Assembly: GCA_937898525.1 (NCBI GenBank)
Contig: CALCBC010000063.1
Location: 1-7,822, forward strand
Direction: 5' to 3'
From: an uncultured Sphingomonadales bacterium
Lineage (GTDB): Bacteria > Pseudomonadota > Alphaproteobacteria > Sphingomonadales > Sphingomonadaceae
DNA length: 7,822 nucleotides
Positions 1 through 3,854 of this stretch are shown here, in pieces. The stretch's first letter is position 1. Each line of letters opens with the position of its first letter. The position numbers and the translations under genes were made by a program. The notes under the pieces were generated by a model that saw only the letters and a program-made list of their open reading frames with translations, ran no database searches and was not told the DNA's origin.

Positions 1-53
1 CCCCGACACGCGGATTATGATTCCGCTGCTCTAACCGGCTGAGCTACTCCGCC
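1..53 (-). tRNA. tRNA-Met (CAT), elongator type, 3' end cut by window edge
   Basis: Read on the minus strand from 53, the sequence folds as a tRNA: 7-nt acceptor strand GGCGGAG, TA at positions 8-9, D arm GCTC/GAGC with a 9-nt loop, anticodon stem GCGGA/TCCGC with loop ATCATAA, a 5-nt variable loop GTGTC, and the first four bases (GGGG) of the T stem. The rest lies beyond base 1. The anticodon is CAT. Three tRNAs share it: initiator Met, elongator Met and Ile2 (lysidine-modified). The body and the GCGGA/TCCGC anticodon stem resemble alphaproteobacterial elongator tRNA-Met as I remember it. The initiator would have three G-C pairs (GGG/CCC) in the anticodon stem, which are absent. Ile2 cannot be fully excluded without the missing 3' part. 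It follows mltG on the same strand but appears to have its own promoter. Confidence 0.93.
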
Positions 54-57
54 CCAA

Positions 58-85
58 CGGGCCGCCGGACGCCTCGGGCGGCCCG
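58..85 (-). other. 9-bp hairpin just upstream of the mature tRNA-Met end
   Basis: CGGGCCGCC (58-66) and GGCGGCCCG (77-85) are perfectly complementary around a 10-nt loop. On the minus strand the structure ends 4 nt before the first base of the tRNA, so it would sit in the 5' leader of the precursor that RNase P removes. No T-run follows, so it is not a canonical intrinsic terminator. It could protect the leader, block read-through from mltG, or be incidental in GC-rich DNA. Confidence 0.45.
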
Positions 86-96
86 GCAAGGCGGCG

Positions 97-125
97 CATT
101 TAGGGTGCGGGCGCGGTGCGGTCAA
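97..125 (-). promoter_or_regulatory. probable promoter of tRNA-Met with GC-rich discriminator
   Basis: On the minus strand, TTGACC (125-120) and TAAATG (102-97) are separated by exactly 17 bases. The -35 box matches the sigma-70 consensus at 5 of 6 positions; the -10 box is weaker. The bases just after the -10 are CGCCGC, a GC-rich discriminator of the kind found at stringently controlled stable-RNA promoters. The predicted start near 90 gives a leader of about 37 nt before the mature tRNA 5' end at 53. The -35 box overlaps the 3' arm of the hairpin after mltG. Inferred from sequence only. Confidence 0.5.
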
Positions 126-147
126 CCGCCGAAAACGGCCGGCGGCT
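124..147 (-). terminator. hairpin after mltG, weak terminator candidate
   Basis: Six bases after the mltG stop, the minus strand reads AGCCGCCG (147-140), an 8-nt loop GCCGTTTT, then CGGCGGTT (131-124). This makes an 8-bp stem with one G-T wobble. There is no downstream T-run (TTGACCGCACC follows), so any termination would be inefficient or factor-assisted. A shorter alternative stem closes on the TTTT loop. Confidence 0.35.
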
Positions 148-153
148 CGTGCG

Positions 154-1125
154 CTACATTTCGCCCCGCTCGCGGCGGATGGCGAACCAGCGCGCGACGT
201 TGGCGTTGTGCTCCTCGAGCGTGCTGGCGAAGACGTGCCCGCCCTTGCCGTCGGCGACCATGTAGAGCGCGTCGGTCTTCGCCGGGTTGAGCACCGCCTC
301 GATCGAGGCGCGGCCGGGGTTGGTGATCGGCCCCTTCGGCAGCCCGACCCTCGTGTAGGTGTTGTAGTCGTTGACCGCGGCAATCTCCGACTGCCGGATC
401 CGGCGGCCGAGCGGCTTTCCCTTGGTGATCGGGTAGATGATCGTCGGGTCGGCCTGCAGCAGCATGCCTTCGCGCACGCGGTTCGAGTAGAGCCCGGCGA
501 CCATCCGCCGCTCGCTCGCGACGCCGGTTTCCTTCTCGACGATCGACGCCAGGATCACCGCTTCCTCCGGCGTCTTCACCACCGTATCGGGCGACCGCTT
601 CGGCCACAGCTCTGCCAGCGTGTCGGCCATCGCCTTCTGCATTCGCGCGAGCACCGCGGCACGGCTCTCGCCGCGCTCGAAATCGTAGCTTTCGGGGAGG
701 ACCGAGCCTTCCTCGGGCACGGGAATCGTGCCCGTCAGCAACGGCTCGGCCATCAGCCGCTCGTGCACCATGATCGAGGGCATTCCCTCGGGGATCGTGA
801 TGTATCGGCGGATCACCTCGCCATGCTGGAAGGTGTCGAGGATCTGCGACGGCGTGGCGCCGGCAGGCAGGAGGAATTCGCCGGCCTTGATCGGATCGCT
901 GCTGCCGAGCACCTTGGCCCACATGAGGAATGCCTCGGCAGAGCCGATCAGGCCCTGTTCCTCGAGCTGGTGGGCGACCGAGGTCACCGTTGCGCCCGAG
1001 GGGACGATGAAGGTCGTGTCCTCCTCGACCCGCGAGGCGCCCCACCAGCCCCAGGTCGCGGCGACCGCCAGCACGGCGAGAACCGCGACGAGCGCGCCGG
1101 CGACGACCCAGCCCTTGCGGTTCAC
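154..1125 (-). CDS. mltG: endolytic murein transglycosylase MltG (YceG-like)
   Basis: Inner-membrane-anchored lytic transglycosylase that cuts nascent glycan strands internally, releasing 1,6-anhydro-MurNAc ends and helping set glycan chain length. The product is 323 aa, slightly shorter than the E. coli enzyme (about 340). An N-terminal membrane segment spans about residues 6-26. A LysM-like subdomain follows at about 36-80 (TTFIVPSGATVTSVAHQL). The catalytic YceG domain includes the signature ILASIVEKETG at 191-201, with E197 the likely catalytic acid by comparison with E. coli E218. Other family blocks are LQADPTIIYP (223-232), NDYNTYTRVGLPKGPI (252-267) and YMVADGKGGHVFA (288-300). The start is GTG at 1125. 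A TGAGG Shine-Dalgarno eight bases upstream overlaps the fabF stop codon, so translation is probably coupled to fabF. The stop is TAG. The order acpP-fabF-mltG is conserved in many proteobacteria. Confidence 0.95.
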   Translation of the reverse strand: MNRKGWVVAGALVAVLAVLAVAATWGWWGASRVEEDTTFIVPSGATVTSVAHQLEEQGLIGSAEAFLMWAKVLGSSDPIKAGEFLLPAGATPSQILDTFQHGEVIRRYITIPEGMPSIMVHERLMAEPLLTGTIPVPEEGSVLPESYDFERGESRAAVLARMQKAMADTLAELWPKRSPDTVVKTPEEAVILASIVEKETGVASERRMVAGLYSNRVREGMLLQADPTIIYPITKGKPLGRRIRQSEIAAVNDYNTYTRVGLPKGPITNPGRASIEAVLNPAKTDALYMVADGKGGHVFASTLEEHNANVARWFAIRRERGEM

Positions 1126-1135
1126 CGGAGGGACC

Positions 1136-2398
1136 TCAGGCCACCTGCTTCATGACCAGGCTGGCGTTGGTGCCGCCAAAGCCGAAGCTGTTGTTGAGCA
1201 CCGCGCGAACCTGCCGCTTCTTCGCGGTAAACGGCACCAGGTCGACGCCCTCGCAGCCTTCCGACGGGTTCTCGAGATTGAGCGTCGGCGGGACGATCTG
1301 GTCGCGCAGCGCAAGGATGCAGAAGATCGATTCGACGGCCCCGGCGCCGCCGAGCAGGTGGCCGATCGCCGACTTGGTCGAGCTCATCGAGACGTTGCCG
1401 ATGGCATCGCCGAACAGCCGCCGCACCGCGCCGAGCTCCAGCTCGTCGCCGAGCGGCGTCGAGGTTCCGTGGGCGTTGATGTAGTCGATGTCGGCCGGCG
1501 TCAGGCCGGCCTTGCGCAGCGCCATCTCCATCGAGCGGTAGGCGCCCGAGCCCTCGGGATGCGGCGCGGTCACGTGATAGGCATCGCCCGACAGACCGTA
1601 GCCGACGACCTCGGCGTAGATCTTCGCTCCGCGCGCCTTGGCGTGCTCGTATTCCTCGAGCACGACCACGCCCGCGCCCTCGCCCATGACGAAGCCGTCG
1701 CGGTCCTTGTCGTAGGGGCGGCTGGCGCGGGTCGGCTCGTCGTTGAAGTTGGTCGAGAGCGCACGCGCCTGGGCAAAGCCGGCGATGCCGATCGGGCAGA
1801 TCGTCGATTCGGCACCGCCGGCGAGCATGATGTCGGCGTCGCCGTCCTTGATCATCCGCGCCGCGTCGCCGATCGAGTGCGCGCCGGTCGAGCAGGCGGT
1901 GACGACCGCATGGTTCGGCCCCATCAATCCGTACTTGATCGAGACCTGGCCGCTGATCAGGTTGATCAGCCGACCGTGGACGAAGTGCGGGCTGACGCGG
2001 CCCGGCCCCTTTTCGTGCAGCACGAGCGATTCGCTCTCGATCCCCGGCAGCCCGCCGATGCCCGAACCGATCGAGCAGCCGGCGCGCAGCCGGGTCGCCT
2101 CGTCCATGTCGGTCAGGCCCGCGTCCTCGATCGCCTGGCCCGCGGCATCGAGGCCGAAGACGATGAACGGATCGACCTGGCGCTGGATCTTGTGATCGAC
2201 CCGCCTGGAGGGATCGAAGCCGTACTCGTGGTCGGCCGGCTTGACCTCGCAGGCGATGCGGCACTTCTGGTCCGAAGCGTCGAACTTGGTGATCGGTCCC
2301 GCGCCGCTCTTGCCGGCGAGGATGTTGGCCCAGCTCGTCTCGACGTCGCCACCCAGCGGGGTGACGAGGCCCAGTCCGGTTACGACCACTCGGCGCAT
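1136..2398 (-). CDS. fabF: 3-oxoacyl-[acyl-carrier-protein] synthase II (KAS II)
   Basis: Condenses malonyl-ACP with a growing acyl-ACP to give 3-oxoacyl-ACP plus CO2 in the cytosolic type II fatty acid synthase; KAS II is the form that extends unsaturated C16. The product is 420 aa, the normal length. It starts MRRVVVTGLGLVTPLGG. The Cys-His-His active site is visible: C169 in VVTACSTGAHS, H310 in NAHGTSTPLGD, and H347 in SSTKSAIGHLLGGAG, with the supporting Lys at 342. The C-terminal glycine loop NSFGFGGTN is at 403-411. The frame is open upstream to 2476, but the ATG at 2398 matches the family N terminus and has GGAG 8 bases upstream; the extra residues read through a repeat. It lies 135 bases after acpP. 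I call KAS II rather than KAS I (FabB) from the Cys-His-His blocks and its partnership with acpP. Confidence 0.97.
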   Translation of the reverse strand: MRRVVVTGLGLVTPLGGDVETSWANILAGKSGAGPITKFDASDQKCRIACEVKPADHEYGFDPSRRVDHKIQRQVDPFIVFGLDAAGQAIEDAGLTDMDEATRLRAGCSIGSGIGGLPGIESESLVLHEKGPGRVSPHFVHGRLINLISGQVSIKYGLMGPNHAVVTACSTGAHSIGDAARMIKDGDADIMLAGGAESTICPIGIAGFAQARALSTNFNDEPTRASRPYDKDRDGFVMGEGAGVVVLEEYEHAKARGAKIYAEVVGYGLSGDAYHVTAPHPEGSGAYRSMEMALRKAGLTPADIDYINAHGTSTPLGDELELGAVRRLFGDAIGNVSMSSTKSAIGHLLGGAGAVESIFCILALRDQIVPPTLNLENPSEGCEGVDLVPFTAKKRQVRAVLNNSFGFGGTNASLVMKQVA

Positions 2399-2440
2399 AG
2401 AACTCTCCAAAATTCTGTCTCTGCCGGAAAAGCAACAGGC

Positions 2441-2454
2441 CCAACCCCGTTTCG
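2441..2454. repeat. 14-base inverted match flanking acpP, fabF-side copy
   Basis: CCAACCCCGTTTCG on the plus strand here is the exact reverse complement of 2783-2796, on the other side of acpP. On the leftward transcript this copy reads CGAAACGGGGTTGG and lies in the acpP-fabF spacer, immediately next to the BIME-like repeat. It may therefore be an edge fragment of that repeat family. Confidence 0.7.
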
Positions 2455-2519
2455 GGCTGAGCCTGTCGAAGCCCATCAGGGCCGCGCCAGACGCCCTTCG
2501 ACTACCTCCGGGCGAACGG
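2448..2519. repeat. BIME-like pair of inverted REP-type palindromes
   Basis: Two arms of about 27 bases face each other in the acpP-fabF spacer. Arm 1 (2448-2474) contains GGGCT...AGCCC (2454-2458 with 2470-2474) enclosing GAGCCTGTCGA. Arm 2 (2492-2519) contains CGCCC...GGGCG (2492-2496 with 2510-2514) enclosing TTCGACTACCTCC. Both share the core GTCGAAG/CTTCGAC and an AACGG-type end, so each folds alone or they pair imperfectly with each other. The core resembles an intergenic palindrome I recall as abundant in Sphingomonadales genomes. That is memory, not a search. On the mRNA it would make a structured spacer between acpP and fabF, possibly separating their message stabilities. Confidence 0.6.
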
Positions 2520-2526
2520 CAGAGAG

Positions 2527-2542
2527 AAGGGCCTCAGCCCTT
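2527..2542 (-). other. hairpin spanning the acpP stop codon
   Basis: On the minus strand AAGGGC (2542-2537), loop TGAG, then GCCCTT (2532-2527) forms a perfect 6-bp stem with a tetraloop. The TGA stop codon of acpP is in the loop. CTCTCT follows, pyrimidine-rich but not a T-run. It may be an attenuator or 3'-end stabiliser letting acpP message exceed fabF message. Translating ribosomes would melt it. Confidence 0.4.
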
Positions 2543-2770
2543 GTTCTCTTCGATGTACTTGTTGGCGTCGCCGACCGTGTTGATCTTCTCGGCCGCGTCG
2601 TCGGGAATCTCGACGCCGAACTCTTCCTCGAAGGCCATCACCAGCTCGACGATGTCGAGGCTGTCGGCGCCGAGATCGTCGATGAAGCTCGCGTCGGGGG
2701 TGACCTTGTCTTCCTCGACGCCCAGGTGCTCGACTACGATCTTCTTCACGCGGTCGGCGGTGTCGCTCAT
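2534..2770 (-). CDS. acpP: acyl carrier protein
   Basis: Small acidic cytosolic carrier whose 4'-phosphopantetheine arm holds the growing acyl chain during fatty acid synthesis and donates acyl groups to lipid A and phospholipid enzymes. The 78-aa product has the usual length and a four-helix bundle pattern. The modification motif is GADSLDIVELV, with Ser37 as the phosphopantetheine site. Helix II after it (LDIVELVMAFEEEFGVEIPD) carries the acidic partner-binding surface. The start is ATG at 2770, preceded by AGAGGG with 8 bases of spacing; the stop is TGA. It is followed by fabF, its condensing enzyme. fabG, which often precedes acpP, is absent; a 94-base gap to the secreted-protein gene holds a candidate promoter. 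Confidence 0.98.
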   Translation of the reverse strand: MSDTADRVKKIVVEHLGVEEDKVTPDASFIDDLGADSLDIVELVMAFEEEFGVEIPDDAAEKINTVGDANKYIEENKG

Positions 2771-2782
2771 GTGATGCCCTCT

Positions 2783-2796
2783 CGAAACGGGGTTGG
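2783..2796. repeat. 14-base inverted match flanking acpP, leader-side copy
   Basis: CGAAACGGGGTTGG on the plus strand is the exact reverse complement of 2441-2454. In the leftward transcript it reads CCAACCCCGTTTCG and abuts the acpP Shine-Dalgarno AGAGGG. Pairing with the downstream copy would enclose the whole acpP coding sequence. Confidence 0.7.
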
Positions 2797-2806
2797 ATTT
2801 GCTGTC

Positions 2807-2835
2807 GCCCTAATGAACGGCGCCGAGGCTGGCAA
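2807..2835 (-). promoter_or_regulatory. candidate promoter of acpP-fabF-mltG
   Basis: On the minus strand TTGCCA (2835-2830) and TAGGGC (2812-2807) are 17 bases apart. The -35 box matches the consensus at 4 of 6 positions (TTG and the final A); the -10 is poor. A start near 2800 would give a leader of about 30 nt. A promoter is expected here because the gap follows an unrelated gene, but the match alone is weak. The -35 overlaps a perfect dyad at 2830-2841. Confidence 0.3.
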
Positions 2836-2841
2836 GTGCCA
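2830..2841. promoter_or_regulatory. perfect dyad TGGCA-AG-TGCCA over the putative acpP -35 box
   Basis: TGGCA (2830-2834) and TGCCA (2837-2841) form a 5-2-5 palindrome that includes the proposed -35 hexamer. Its position suits a repressor operator, and fatty-acid genes in other bacteria are controlled by such proteins. I cannot match it to a known regulator's site, and a palindrome this short can arise by chance. Confidence 0.25.
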
Positions 2842-2864
2842 TGCCGCCCGGTCCCGCCCGCCGT

Positions 2865-3782
2865 TCAGCCTCCGCGCCGGCTTTCGAGCTGGGCATTCGC
2901 GCGCCAGCGCTGCTCGATCCGCTCCACCCCGAGCCGGGCGTAGTTGGCCTCCCTGCCCCCGGCGATGACCCTCTGGTAGAAGTCGTACGCCTCGCGCAGG
3001 CGCCCCCTGCTTTCCTCGCACAGGCCGAGGTTGAACAGCACTGAAGGATGGCTCGCGTTGCGCGGCTCCAGCTCGGCCCATGCTGCGCAGGCCGCCTCGA
3101 CGTCGCGCTTGGTCAGCTGCACCGCTTCGCGGAACGCCCGGCCGTCGTCCCGCGACAGGCCGTCGCGGTCTTCCATGACGCGGATCTCGTCTAGGCGCTG
3201 GACCGGCGCGAGCGCGTTGCGCAGGTGGTCGGCGTAACTTTCCGCCAGCTCGCGAACCATCCGCTCCCTCGACGGCCGATCGTCGCCCTCGCACCAGCGC
3301 CGTGGCAGCTGGCCCTCGTGGTTGGCTGCGTAGGCCAAGGCGCCGTTCCGCCGCACGAGCCGCACGGTCGCATCGAAATCCACGACCTGCTCCCAGCAGC
3401 GGATCTTCCGCTTCTCCCGGCGGATGCAATCGCGGTCCTCGTCGCGTTCGACGCACACGTTCTCCTCGCGCGGGCTCGCGTCGCGGCGCCGGCTCTCGGA
3501 GCTCGCCGTACCCTGCAGCACGGCATCGGCCGGCGATCCTTCGGGGACGATCCGGAAATAGGGCTGCCCGTCGATCGCCACCGCGCGCAGGCGGTCGGCG
3601 ACGGCAATCCCGAGCTGCGGCCCGTCGACGCCACCGAAGCGCTCGACCGCGATCGAGCGCAGCGCCGCCGCCTCGTCGTTGCCCGCAGGATAGATGCCGG
3701 CGACCGGCAGCGTCTCGCCACTCGCGGCCGCGCACCAGAGCAGCGCGAAGCCGCCAACAGCCGTCTTTGCCGGAAACGTCAT
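2865..3782 (-). CDS. secreted TPR-like protein of unknown function
   Basis: I do not recognise this 305-aa protein. It begins with a Sec-type signal peptide: K6, a hydrophobic stretch at 8-20 (AVGGFALLWCAAA) and probable cleavage after ASG (about residue 22). C17 is preceded by LLW, which is not a good lipobox. Residues 24-95 alternate strands and helices (GPQLGIAVADRLRAV, then PYFRIVPEGSPADAVLQG). This loosely recalls the nucleotide-free alpha/beta domains of envelope assembly proteins; that is speculation. The middle, 96-130, is highly charged with three cysteines (C110, C119, C129), and a fourth at C164 could allow periplasmic disulfides. Residues 219-295 have TPR-like helix pairs with the pattern AAWAELEPRNASHPSVLFNLGLCEESRGRLREAYDFYQRVIAGG. 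The ATG at 3782 follows a G8 tract 6 bases upstream serving as Shine-Dalgarno. It sits between aspS and acpP, where fab genes might be expected. Confidence 0.8.
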   Translation of the reverse strand: MTFPAKTAVGGFALLWCAAASGETLPVAGIYPAGNDEAAALRSIAVERFGGVDGPQLGIAVADRLRAVAIDGQPYFRIVPEGSPADAVLQGTASSESRRRDASPREENVCVERDEDRDCIRREKRKIRCWEQVVDFDATVRLVRRNGALAYAANHEGQLPRRWCEGDDRPSRERMVRELAESYADHLRNALAPVQRLDEIRVMEDRDGLSRDDGRAFREAVQLTKRDVEAACAAWAELEPRNASHPSVLFNLGLCEESRGRLREAYDFYQRVIAGGREANYARLGVERIEQRWRANAQLESRRGG

Positions 3783-3788
3783 GGTTAG

Positions 3789-3796
3789 CCCCCCCC
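3789..3796. repeat. C8/G8 homopolymer next to a ribosome-binding site
   Basis: Eight C on the plus strand are eight G on the coding strand of the secreted-protein gene, ending 6 bases before its ATG. They form most of its Shine-Dalgarno. Slippage would change spacing or strength of the site. On the same strand GAGGG pairs with CCCTC across TCCC (3794-3807), a small hairpin that could partly cover it. Confidence 0.7.
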
Positions 3797-3807
3797 TCTC
3801 CCGAGGG

Positions 3808-3835
3808 AAACTATGGCCGCCGCCGCCGCCGTCAA
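3808..3835 (-). promoter_or_regulatory. candidate promoter of the secreted-protein gene
   Basis: On the minus strand TTGACG (3835-3830) and TAGTTT (3813-3808) are 16 bases apart; the -35 box matches at 5 of 6 positions. The spacer is made largely of a GCC/GGC triplet repeat. A start near 3801 would leave a leader of about 20 nt with the G-rich Shine-Dalgarno. The alternative is read-through from aspS, 72 bases upstream. Confidence 0.35.
3816..3830. repeat. (GCC)5 triplet repeat
   Basis: Five perfect GCC units in the aspS-to-secreted-gene spacer, lying almost exactly between the proposed -35 and -10 boxes. Gain or loss of a unit would shift promoter spacing by 3 bases. Short triplet runs are not rare in DNA this GC-rich. 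Confidence 0.75.
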
Positions 3836-3841
3836 GCGGCG
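3824..3841 (-). terminator. hairpin after aspS, weak terminator candidate
   Basis: On the minus strand CGCCGC (3841-3836), loop TTGACG, GCGGCG (3829-3824) forms a 6-bp all-GC stem starting 13 bases after the aspS stop. No T-run follows (GCGGCGGCCATAG), so efficient intrinsic termination is unlikely. The loop coincides with the proposed -35 box of the next gene. Confidence 0.25.
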
Positions 3842-3854
3842 TGCGGGGCCTGGC

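Noticed and set aside
1..53. Initiator tRNA-fMet or tRNA-Ile2 (CAT)
   Set aside because: The anticodon stem lacks the three G-C pairs of initiators. The body resembles elongator Met rather than Ile2, although the missing 3' part prevents a complete check.
2399..2476. N-terminal extension of FabF to an upstream ATG at 2476
   Set aside because: The added 26 residues read through the inverted repeat and do not match the family. ATG 2398 has a proper Shine-Dalgarno and the canonical MRRVVVTG start.
2399..2533. Insertion-sequence remnant between acpP and fabF
   Set aside because: The inverted arms are only about 27 bases and enclose about 20 bases with no transposase and no visible target duplication. 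A REP/BIME-type repeat fits better.
728..2968. Very long plus-strand open frame across mltG, fabF and acpP
   Set aside because: It lies antisense to three certain genes in GC-rich DNA where stops are rare. Its translation is Arg/Asp/Val-rich, with no family features.
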